15,028 nucleotides of DNA from the NCBI GenBank assembly GCA_037384225.1, contig JARROD010000049.1, positions 1 through 15,028 on the forward strand. Reading direction: 5' to 3'. Positions 1-6,362 of the stretch are shown here, in pieces. The translations under genes and the position numbers were made by a program. The notes under the pieces were generated by a model. The model worked only from the letters and a program-made list of their open reading frames with translations, was not told where the DNA came from and did no database searches. The stretch is from JARROD01 sp037384225. Its GTDB lineage: Bacteria; Pseudomonadota; Gammaproteobacteria; Pseudomonadales; Cellvibrionaceae. How positions within the stretch are numbered: the first letter of the stretch is position 1; every line of letters starts with the position of its first letter.

Positions 1-516
1 CCCAGCATCACCAACCTGTTCTTCTCGGATAACGCCGCCGACGCGGAAGTCAAAGGCGCCGAAGGCGATTTCCAGTGGGCCCCGGAGTCTGTAGCGGGAC
101 TTCTGATCAGCGGATCCTTCTCCATCCTGGATACGGAAATCACCGAGGTATTGACGCCCACCGACGATGTGCGTAAGGGCGACGAGTTGGCCTTCGCGCC
201 CAAGTTCCAGGCCAATCTTCAGGCGCGCTATGAGTGGGATCTGGAAAACGGCATGACCGCCCATGTGATGCCACACGTCACCTATTCTGAGTCAGCCTAT
301 ACCGACATTATCACCATCAACCGGATCGAGCTGGACAGCTGGGCCATGCTGGGGTTAACGGCCGGTGTTGCAACGGATAGCTGGACGGCGGAACTCTTCG
401 CGAACAACCTGACCGATGAACGCGCGGAGGTATCCGGTAACTTTGTCTTCGACCGCGAGCGGATCTCCGTTTCACGTCCGCGTACCCTGGGCATACGGGG
501 CTCTTTCCTGTTCTGA
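1..516 (+). CDS. TonB-dependent receptor, C-terminal part (5' end outside window)
   Basis: The reading frame is open from the first base and ends with TGA at 514-516, giving about 171 residues of a protein that begins before the window. The visible part alternates polar and hydrophobic residues in beta-strand fashion, with motifs typical of the last barrel strands of TonB-dependent receptors: GDELAFAPKFQANLQARYEW, a long strand with aromatic residues, FANNLTDERAE, and a terminal GSFLF. The final phenylalanine is the usual signal for BAM-mediated insertion into the outer membrane. Such receptors import siderophores, cobalamin, oligosaccharides or peptides using TonB-ExbBD energy. The plug domain and substrate clues are missing, so the ligand is unknown. 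Receptors of this type often lie beside TPR-sulfotransferase genes in marine and oligotrophic proteobacteria, as here. The family call is firm; the substrate cannot be assigned. Confidence 0.85.
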   Translation, partial: PSITNLFFSDNAADAEVKGAEGDFQWAPESVAGLLISGSFSILDTEITEVLTPTDDVRKGDELAFAPKFQANLQARYEWDLENGMTAHVMPHVTYSESAYTDIITINRIELDSWAMLGLTAGVATDSWTAELFANNLTDERAEVSGNFVFDRERISVSRPRTLGIRGSFLF

Positions 517-540
517 TGCCCCTGGCGTTACGCGCCGTTG

Positions 541-604
541 TTTATTAGTAAAGTGTTTGTTAGTAAAGTGTTTGTTAATAATTTGCTAATAATTTACTAA
601 TAAA
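541..604. repeat. AT-rich patch with tandem and inverted repeats
   Basis: Two tandem perfect copies of a 15-bp unit, TTAGTAAAGTGTTTG (545-559 and 560-574), are followed by a degenerate AT-rich tail. The outer edges form a perfect 12-bp inverted repeat: TTTATTAGTAAA at 541-552 and TTTACTAATAAA at 593-604. The patch lies between two GC-rich genes just before a terminator. It could hold a promoter or a regulator site for the downstream gene, but no convincing -35/-10 pair stands out. Confidence 0.6.
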
Positions 605-613
605 GAGTTGGGT

Positions 614-641
614 AAAAACGCCTCAATCGAGGCGTTTTTTT
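614..641 (+). terminator. Intrinsic terminator after the TonB-dependent receptor
   Basis: AAAAACGCCTC (614-624), loop AATC, and GAGGCGTTTTT (629-639) form a perfect 11-bp stem whose 3' side runs into a seven-T tract (635-641). This is a textbook rho-independent terminator on the plus strand, 97 bp after the receptor stop. It ends only 24 bp before the ATG of the sulfotransferase gene, so it may act as an attenuator if that gene's transcript starts upstream of it. Confidence 0.9.
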
Positions 642-665
642 ATTTCAACATCAAGAGATAAAGCC

Positions 666-2654
666 ATGCCGCAAGAACAAGCCAAACTGGATTTGACGGA
701 GATTCAAAAAAAGATCGCCGCCGGGGACTTCGACGGTGCGCTGGTTAACCTTGAACAGGCGCTGAGCTCGGAGCCTGACGGGCCCGAAGCGCTCTACATG
801 CGCGCCGTGTGCCTGCGCTACACGCATCGGCTCAATGAAGCCGTCGATAGCCTGGAACGCTTGAAAGCCATTGCGCCGGACCACGGGCGCGCCCACCAGG
901 AAGAGGGCCACCTGCGCCGCAGCATGGGCGAGCCCGACAGAGCCCTGCAAGCCTATGCCCGTGCCTGCCAGATTAACCCCGCCCTGATAGCCAGTTGGAA
1001 AGCACAGTTGGAAATCCTGGTGCGGCAGAACCGAATGTCCGAGGCGCAACAGATCCAGACCCAGTTGGAGTGGCTACAAGCCCTGCCCAAACCCCTGGTG
1101 GCGGTCATGGACCTGATATCCCAGGGAAAGCTGCTCAAAGCCGAGGACATCTGCCGGAAATTTCTACAAAGGATCCCCCACCACGTTGAAGCCATGCGGC
1201 TACTGGCGGATATCGGCATACGCTTCGGTATTCTGGAGGACGCCGAATTTCTGCTGGAAAGCGCGCTCACGTTCAAGCCCGACAATATTCGGGTTCGCAT
1301 GGATTACGTACAGGCGCTACGCAAGCGGCAGAAGTTTGAAAAGGCGCTGGCCGAAGCGAAAAGATTGCTGGACACCTCACCAGACAATGTTCAGTTCCAG
1401 TCCCTCTACGCTATCGAGGCCATGCAGACCGGCGACTACGACACCGCCCTGACCCTGTTCGATAACATCCTCAACCGCTTGCCCGGAGATGCCAACACCT
1501 TGACCTCCAAGGGGCACGCGCTGAAAACCTGTGGTCAGCTGGACGAGGCGGTGAGTTGTTACAAGAGTTCGTTGAAGAGCAACCCCAATCACGGCGAAGC
1601 TTACTTCTCACTGGCCAACCTGAAGGTCTACACCTTTTCCGATGCGGAAATCGAGGAAATGCACCGCCAGGAAACCAATACTAACTTGACGCACATGCAG
1701 CGCGTCTACCTATGCTTCGCCCTGGGCAAAGCCTATGAAGACGAGGGCGAATACGAATCGGCCTTTACATATTACCAACGCGGCAATCACTTGAAAAAGG
1801 TGCAGAGCCGCTACCGCAGCGAGGCCATGACCGAAGAAATGCAGGCGCAACAGGCGGTGTGCACCCGGGAGCTGTTTGAGCGGCGCTCGGGCACCGGGCA
1901 CCCGGCGCCCGACCCCATTTTCATCGTCGGCTTACCGCGCGCGGGCTCGACGCTGCTGGAACAGATCCTCTCATCCCACAGCCAGGTGGACGGCACTCTG
2001 GAGCTGCCCAACATACTGTCGCTGTCACAGCGCCTGCGCCGGCTGGGACGTGAAACAGCCGGTCCGGACTATCCGCAAATACTGGGGCATATTTCCGACG
2101 AAGAATTGAAACAGTTTGGCGAAGAATTCATCCGCGACACGCGCATTCACCGACAGGGCGCGCCCTTTTTTATCGACAAGATGCCGAATAACTTTCGCCA
2201 TATCGGCATGATCAAACTGATTCTGCCCAATGCCAAAATCATCGACGCGCGCCGTCATCCCATGGCCTGTTGCTTCAGTGGCTACAAGCAGCTATTTGCG
2301 GAAGGGCAGGAATTCAGCTACGACCTGCGGGATATCGGCACCTATTATCGGGACTATGTGGAACTCATGGACCACTGGGACCAGGTGCTGCCCGACTTTG
2401 TATTGCGCGTGCAGTACGAAGACGTGGTCGCTGATCTGCAGGGCCAGGTACGCCGTCTGCTGGCGTTTTGCGGCCTGCCCTTCGAGCAGGCTTGTTTGGA
2501 ATTCCACAAGACCGAGCGCAACGTCCGCACCCCAAGTTCCGAGCAGGTGCGCCAGCCCATTTATCGCAGCGGCGTCGAGCAATGGCGCCATTTCGAGCCT
2601 TGGCTGAAGCCCTTGAAAGAAGCACTCGGCGGCCACTATCCGGAGCAGAATTAG
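666..2654 (+). CDS. TPR-repeat sulfotransferase
   Basis: A 662-residue protein in two parts. Residues about 5-370 are tandem tetratricopeptide helices (for example the segments around AGDFDGALVNLEQAL, PEALYMRAVCLRYTHRLNEA and GQLDEAVSCYKSSLKSNPNH), a protein-binding scaffold. Residues about 415-655 are a sulfotransferase domain. The 5'-phosphosulfate loop is FIVGLPRAGSTLLEQILSSH, with GLPRAGST at 422-429. The PAPS 3'-phosphate site is DARRHPMACCFS, with Arg529/Arg530 and Ser538. The family transfers sulfate from PAPS to peptide tyrosines or to glycans; the TPR part probably presents the acceptor. No signal peptide is seen, so it is probably cytoplasmic. The ATG at 666 has a weak AGAGA ribosome site 7 bp upstream. 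It follows the receptor gene on the same strand, but a strong terminator lies between them. The acceptor substrate is unknown; the domain call is firm. Confidence 0.88.
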   Translation: MPQEQAKLDLTEIQKKIAAGDFDGALVNLEQALSSEPDGPEALYMRAVCLRYTHRLNEAVDSLERLKAIAPDHGRAHQEEGHLRRSMGEPDRALQAYARACQINPALIASWKAQLEILVRQNRMSEAQQIQTQLEWLQALPKPLVAVMDLISQGKLLKAEDICRKFLQRIPHHVEAMRLLADIGIRFGILEDAEFLLESALTFKPDNIRVRMDYVQALRKRQKFEKALAEAKRLLDTSPDNVQFQSLYAIEAMQTGDYDTALTLFDNILNRLPGDANTLTSKGHALKTCGQLDEAVSCYKSSLKSNPNHGEAYFSLANLKVYTFSDAEIEEMHRQETNTNLTHMQRVYLCFALGKAYEDEGEYESAFTYYQRGNHLKKVQSRYRSEAMTEEMQAQQAVCTRELFERRSGTGHPAPDPIFIVGLPRAGSTLLEQILSSHSQVDGTLELPNILSLSQRLRRLGRETAGPDYPQILGHISDEELKQFGEEFIRDTRIHRQGAPFFIDKMPNNFRHIGMIKLILPNAKIIDARRHPMACCFSGYKQLFAEGQEFSYDLRDIGTYYRDYVELMDHWDQVLPDFVLRVQYEDVVADLQGQVRRLLAFCGLPFEQACLEFHKTERNVRTPSSEQVRQPIYRSGVEQWRHFEPWLKPLKEALGGHYPEQN

Positions 2655-2723
2655 AAGATGACGGGAAAATGTATCAGAAAATAGTAGGCTCCGGCAAAAC
2701 GGCCTTGGAGACTACTATATATG

Positions 2724-2996
2724 TTAGGGCTGATCGTAGCGTCCGCCAATAGCGAAGATAAAAATGGACTTATCATCGTAGCGATATATCAAGCGGTCTT
2801 TCTGTGAAATCCGCTTTGACCAGAGGCCAGAGAGATTGTGTTTGAGTGGCTCAGGTTTTCCCAAACCCGATGAAGGATCATCGGACCGGAGCATTTCTCT
2901 GAGCAATTTACATAAGGCTTTGTGGAGTCGCTTGTCCTTTTCGCGCATGGCTTCGTACGCTTCCCAGGTATTACCTTCAAATACCAGTGATCTCAT
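2724..2996 (-). CDS. yoeB: YoeB/Txe-family mRNA interferase toxin with altered catalytic His position
   Basis: A 90-residue basic protein matching the Txe/YoeB fold, including the near-invariant block GLGKPEPLKHNLSGLWSKRI. YoeB toxins cut mRNA in the ribosomal A site. By comparison with E. coli YoeB, the catalytic glutamate is Glu49 and the catalytic arginine Arg68 (in DRLIY). The C-terminus reads FAIGGRYDQP where relatives have ...RYHY or ...GHYD, so the general acid/base histidine position is Arg86 (codon CGC, plus coordinates 2739-2741), with the following Tyr kept. The start overlaps the last 20 bp of the antitoxin gene, giving translational coupling. The protein is about six residues longer than E. 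coli YoeB. It converges with the sulfotransferase gene. The family call is strong; whether the toxin is still fully active is open. Confidence 0.9.
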   Translation of the reverse strand: MRSLVFEGNTWEAYEAMREKDKRLHKALCKLLREMLRSDDPSSGLGKPEPLKHNLSGLWSKRISQKDRLIYRYDDKSIFIFAIGGRYDQP

Positions 2997-3249
2997 TCAT
3001 CTGCTCATCAGTTGGTTTGTAGCCCTGCCCACGGGTATAGGTTTCAAGAGAACTGGCTATCTGCTGCATGAGGTTTGTGCTTTGGAGTACGTGAAGCGTT
3101 TCTTGCTCTCGCTCCCAGTCATCCGCGCTTATCACCACAAAAGCTTCTCCTGCCCTCCGGGTTACCTTGAGTGGCTCGTGTCGGCTAACCACTTGTTCTA
3201 CAACACTTTTCAGGTTGTCTCTGAATTTGTTAACGCTGATCGTGTCCAT
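2977..3249 (-). CDS. yefM: YefM/Phd-family antitoxin
   Basis: About 90 residues from the chosen start, beginning MDTISVNKFRDNLKSVVEQV and containing HEPLKVTRRAGEAFVVIS and SADDWEREQETL, the standard N-terminal Phd/YefM DNA-binding fold. The C-terminal segment (LETYTRGQGYKPTDEQMNEI) would be the disordered toxin-neutralising tail. I chose the ATG at 3249 over an upstream ATG at 3282 because AAGGTGGG lies just before it and homologs start here; the earlier start would also run through the operator palindrome. It is the first gene of a two-gene operon with the toxin (20-bp overlap). The protein is expected to bind toxin and repress its own promoter together with it. Confidence 0.92.
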   Translation of the reverse strand: MDTISVNKFRDNLKSVVEQVVSRHEPLKVTRRAGEAFVVISADDWEREQETLHVLQSTNLMQQIASSLETYTRGQGYKPTDEQMNEITGI

Positions 3250-3262
3250 AAGCCCACCTTTA

Positions 3263-3281
3263 TGTACGGAAATACCGTACA
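3263..3281. promoter_or_regulatory. Palindromic operator for the yefM-yoeB operon
   Basis: TGTACGG (3263-3269), spacer AAATA, and CCGTACA (3275-3281) form a perfect inverted repeat with 7-bp arms, 13 bp upstream of the antitoxin ATG. The arms carry the TGTAC core known from YefM operators of E. coli. On the minus strand a possible -10 (TATAGT, 3287-3282) overlaps its edge, as expected for an autoregulated toxin-antitoxin promoter. No good -35 is visible at standard spacing. Confidence 0.65.
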
Positions 3282-3632
3282 ACTATACATTAAAAGTCCT
3301 AGCAGGGCCAAGCACAACGAAAGAGCTGCGCGCGTTGGCGGCGGTTAGGCAAAAGATGAGTCAAAGTCGGTGTGGTAAGAGACTGCGAATTTGTATAGGA
3401 ACGGGCACGGAATAACTTCCCTAATTCGCAACATCCAAGTTATCCGATGACATTTACAACCATACGAAATAAAAAACATTTGTGATAGCACCTGTTGGTA
3501 TGAAAGCCCTGCAAAAATGTCTTGCTTCAACCTATGATTAGCCCTATACAACCAATGCTTTTATATCAGTTTTATCACATCATTTGGTTTGGCAAACGCC
3601 GAGCAAGTAACTTTCAGGAAAAGAAAAATACC
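3282..3632. other. Intergenic region between divergent yefM and the ATP-grasp gene
   Basis: About 350 bp with no convincing gene. It holds the distal part of the yefM promoter, an imperfect hairpin at 3297-3350 ending in GTTAGGC, an AT-rich tract and a possible promoter for the ATP-grasp gene. Short reading frames here have neither a ribosome site nor recognisable sequence. The ATP-grasp frame stays open back to a TTG at 3522, but that segment is not like the family and overlaps the promoter candidate. Confidence 0.5.
3522..3550 (+). promoter_or_regulatory. Candidate sigma-70 promoter for the ATP-grasp/GNAT-C39 operon
   Basis: TTGCTT (3522-3527), a 17-bp spacer and TATACA (3545-3550). Match to consensus is moderate (3/6 and 4/6) with ideal spacing in an AT-rich context, about 80 bp upstream of the proposed GTG start at 3633. 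No operator is obvious. Confidence 0.4.
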
Positions 3633-5087
3633 GTGTACAAAACGTTAATCGTTATTGATAACAAAGAATACCATCTGGATGAAAATTTTGCGGATATGAT
3701 TGACTTTGATACATATCTGACGGACTACCCCAAGCAAAATGAACCCAAAACCCGCATCATTAACTTGTGTGATACACGCCATTATTTAAGTAAAGGCTAT
3801 TACTGTTCCCTGTTGGCAGAAGCCCGCTGCCACAAGATATTACCCAGTGTAAAAACCATTAATGGTCTGAAGCACCTTAATGATGATGACGAAGCCATAG
3901 TGCCTTATAAAAGCTATTTGATGGGTCTTAACTTGCCGGAGCAAGCCCTTCAAGTCATGGTTTACTTTGGCCACTGCGATAACCAGCATTTTCAGCCGCT
4001 GGCCTCTCGCCTGTTCAATGACTATCAAGCACCTTTGTTAAAGCTAGTGTTAACGCCGGCAAATGGCAATTGGCAGTTGCAAGTGGAGCATATCTCAATC
4101 AGCGCTTTAAATGATGAACAACGCACTCAGTTAGTGGACTATTTAACGGAGTTTACCCATAAGGTTTGGCGAGTGCAGGGGCGGCGTAAACGTTATCGTT
4201 GGGAAATGGCCATCCTGGTGAACCCTGAAGAGAAAGTGCCACCCAGCAATAAGGAAGCCATCGCTAAATTTGTTAAGGCCGCAGCAAAAAACGGCATTCA
4301 CGCAGAAGCGTTAAGCATCGAAAAAATGCAAAATATCGCCTACTACGACGCGCTTTTTATTCGTGAAACCACAGCTATTGACCACCATACTTATCGTTTA
4401 GCCTGCAAAGCGGAGAATAACAGCCTGGTCGTTATTGATGATCCGGTTTCCATTCTGCGCTGCTGCAATAAAGTGTTTTTACATGATGCTTTTAGCTACC
4501 AAAAGGTACCCAGCTTAAAAACAATAGTGGTCAATGGTTGTAATGACGATATACTTAACCAGCTAGAGGCGGAGTTCGGATACCCCTTAGTATTGAAAAT
4601 GCCGGAAGGCTCTTTCTCCCGCGGGGTATATAAGGTTTCCAATCGCCAAGAACTGAAAGATAAACTCTGCGACTTGTTTAATGACAGCGCCCTGGTATTG
4701 GCGCAGGAATTTTTATATACCGACTTCGATTGGCGCATTGGCATTCTCAATAACCGAGCCATCTACGCCTGCCGTTATAAAATGGCTCGCAATCATTGGC
4801 AGATCTATAACCATGGCTCCAAGCGTTATTTTTCCGGTGGTTTTGAAACCTTGCCCACTTTCGAAGCACCAAAATCAGTTTTGGATGCTGCACTCAAAGC
4901 AGCCAAAATAGTTGGTGATAGTTTATACGGTGTAGATGTAAAAGAATGCGATAACATCGCTTACGTGTTGGAGGTTAATGACAACCCGAGCATTGAACAT
5001 AAAGTAGAAGATGCTTACCTGCGCGATGAACTTTACATGCAAATCATGTCGGAATTTCAGCGCCGTTTGGAAACTCGTGGTCGTTAA
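3633..5087 (+). CDS. RLAN-domain RimK-like ATP-grasp ligase
   Basis: A 484-residue protein from the chosen GTG, starting VYKTLIVIDNKEYHLDENFA. The first 200 or so residues match the RimK-like ATP-grasp N-terminal (RLAN) domain, including RIINLCDTRHYLSKGYYCSL and LLAEARCHKILPSV. The C-terminal half is an ATP-grasp domain: the nucleotide-binding lysine is Lys322 in LVLKMPEGSFSRGVYKV, followed by LAQEFLYTDFDWRIGIL and the metal-binding motif LEVNDNPS (Glu447, Asn449, Asn451). ATP-grasp ligases of the RimK group join an amino acid or amine to a carboxylate through an acylphosphate. The start at 3633 gives the usual family length; AGGA lies 13 bp before it. An upstream TTG would add 37 residues unlike the family. 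The next gene, a GNAT-C39 fusion 40 bp downstream, is a recurrent partner as I recall, which suggests a small peptide or amide-linked metabolite. The product is unknown. Confidence 0.88.
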   Translation: MYKTLIVIDNKEYHLDENFADMIDFDTYLTDYPKQNEPKTRIINLCDTRHYLSKGYYCSLLAEARCHKILPSVKTINGLKHLNDDDEAIVPYKSYLMGLNLPEQALQVMVYFGHCDNQHFQPLASRLFNDYQAPLLKLVLTPANGNWQLQVEHISISALNDEQRTQLVDYLTEFTHKVWRVQGRRKRYRWEMAILVNPEEKVPPSNKEAIAKFVKAAAKNGIHAEALSIEKMQNIAYYDALFIRETTAIDHHTYRLACKAENNSLVVIDDPVSILRCCNKVFLHDAFSYQKVPSLKTIVVNGCNDDILNQLEAEFGYPLVLKMPEGSFSRGVYKVSNRQELKDKLCDLFNDSALVLAQEFLYTDFDWRIGILNNRAIYACRYKMARNHWQIYNHGSKRYFSGGFETLPTFEAPKSVLDAALKAAKIVGDSLYGVDVKECDNIAYVLEVNDNPSIEHKVEDAYLRDELYMQIMSEFQRRLETRGR

Positions 5088-5112
5088 GCGTTTTTTCGAT
5101 TAACGGCTTAAC
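5083..5112 (+). other. Short hairpin between the ATP-grasp and GNAT-C39 genes
   Basis: GTTAAGC (5083-5089) and GCTTAAC (5106-5112) are perfect inverted copies; GTT/AAC can extend the stem with one bulge. The stem begins inside the upstream stop region and ends 15 bp before the downstream GTG. It lacks a T-tract after the stem, so it is not a standard terminator. It might modulate translation of the second gene or protect mRNA ends. Confidence 0.35.
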
Positions 5113-5127
5113 TAACAAAGCGAACCT

Positions 5128-6255
5128 GTGGAGTCAGAAAATTCTTTGGAAATTAATGTTAGTTACCGCCTTGCAACGATCAACGATCTAGAGCCGTTGG
5201 TAGATATCGAGCAAGCTTGCTTTGAGCAAGATCGATTAAGCAAGCGCAGCATGCGCCGCTGGATAAAATCCGAACACGGCCTTTTATTGGTGGTAGCACA
5301 CGAGCAACAATTGGTGGGCTATGGCTTGGTCTGGTGTCATAAAGGTACACGTTTGGCGCGGCTGTATTCCCTGGCCGTAATTAACCAGTGGCGCGGTCAT
5401 GGCCTGGCCAGGAACATATTGTTTAAACTGGAGCAGTTGGCATCAGATCAGGGACGTTTGTACATGCGTTTGGAGGTGGAGAAAACCAATCACGCCGCTA
5501 TCAGGCTTTATGAAAACGTCGGCTATCGTATTTTTGGTGAGCATTTAAATTATTATGAAAATCATAGCGATGCCTTGCGGATGCAGAAAAAAATTAAGCT
5601 TCCTGCTGACAAACAGATTCAGCGGGCTACACCGTGGTACCAACAAACCACTGAATTTACTTGTGGTCCAGCAGCGTTAATAATGGCAATGGCCAGCCTG
5701 GATTCACGGATTAAGGTATCGCAACCACTGGAACTGGACCTATGGCGTGAAGCCACCACCATTTTTATGACATCCGGACACGGCGGTTGTCACCCAATTG
5801 GTTTAGCATTATCGGCGAATCAGCGTGGCTTTGCCGCCAGTGTGTATCTCAATATCCAAGGCACTCTATTTATTGATAGCGTACGATCTGAAAATAAGAA
5901 GCATATTTTAGGCGTAGTACACCAACAGTTTGTGGACCGAGCCGGGCAAGAGAGTGTTGAGATTATTTATGAAGAAATTTCCCAACAGCAGGTGGAAAAA
6001 TGGTTGCAGCAGGGCTACGCTGTATTGATTTTGATTAGCACCTTTCGCTTGGATGGGAAGAAAGCTCCGCACTGGGTGACGATTACCGGTATTGATGATC
6101 GTTGCCTGTATGTGCATGATCCGGATTTGGATGAGAAGAGTCATTTGGCAATAGATTGCCAACACCTGCCCATTGCCCGAGAAGATTTTGACAAGATGTC
6201 AGCGTTCGGAACAGGCCGATTACGGACAGCAGTCGCTATTCGGCCTAAAAATTAA
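5128..6255 (+). CDS. GNAT acetyltransferase-C39-like peptidase fusion protein
   Basis: A 375-residue two-domain protein. Residues about 8-155 form a GNAT fold: LYSLAVINQWRGHGLA contains the acetyl-CoA pyrophosphate-binding motif (Gln87, Arg89, Gly90, Gly92), followed by NHAAIRLYENVGYRIFGEH. Residues about 165-370 resemble a C39/papain-like peptidase with TEFTCGPAALIMAMASL (Cys179), APHWVTITGID (His315) and VHDPDLD (Asp331) as the likely triad. C39 enzymes usually cut after double-glycine leaders, but this subgroup lacks the ABC transporter parts. No signal peptide is seen. It lies 40 bp after the ATP-grasp gene, so the two are probably one operon that ligates, acylates and cleaves a common product. 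The start is uncertain: the GTG at 5128 has a weak ribosome site, while an in-frame TTG at 5146 is preceded by GGAG at 5130-5133. Domains are firm, biological role inferred. Confidence 0.87.
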   Translation: MESENSLEINVSYRLATINDLEPLVDIEQACFEQDRLSKRSMRRWIKSEHGLLLVVAHEQQLVGYGLVWCHKGTRLARLYSLAVINQWRGHGLARNILFKLEQLASDQGRLYMRLEVEKTNHAAIRLYENVGYRIFGEHLNYYENHSDALRMQKKIKLPADKQIQRATPWYQQTTEFTCGPAALIMAMASLDSRIKVSQPLELDLWREATTIFMTSGHGGCHPIGLALSANQRGFAASVYLNIQGTLFIDSVRSENKKHILGVVHQQFVDRAGQESVEIIYEEISQQQVEKWLQQGYAVLILISTFRLDGKKAPHWVTITGIDDRCLYVHDPDLDEKSHLAIDCQHLPIAREDFDKMSAFGTGRLRTAVAIRPKN

Positions 6256-6261
6256 AAACAC

Positions 6262-6309
6262 TTATTTCTGCGCCCATTTGATGACATCATTCAGTGTTTC
6301 AATTTGCAT
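6262..6309 (-). pseudogene. 15-codon stub with ideal ribosome binding site, possibly a truncated gene
   Basis: On the minus strand AAGGAGG precedes an ATG by about 9 bp, and the frame reads MQIETLNDVIKWAQK, then TAA. The sequence looks like the amphipathic N-terminus of a normal protein, not random DNA. It lies about 50 bp after dctM on the same strand and stops 6 bp from the end of the oppositely oriented GNAT-C39 gene, where base composition changes. I read it as the 5' remnant of a gene cut off by arrival of the AT-rich module. A true small peptide cannot be excluded. I do not recognise the family. Confidence 0.35.
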
Positions 6310-6362
6310 AATTCGCTTCCTCCTTATTCACTTGGCGGTAACAAATGCCGGGTCCTGTATGG

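Noticed and set aside
3522..3632. 37-codon N-terminal extension of the ATP-grasp protein from a TTG
   Set aside because: The family usually starts at the KTLIVIDNKE segment, and the extension overlaps the best promoter candidate.
6256..6300. Inverted AAACACT/AGTGTTT as a terminator after the GNAT-C39 gene
   Set aside because: The loop is about 30 bases and there is no GC-rich stem or T-tract.
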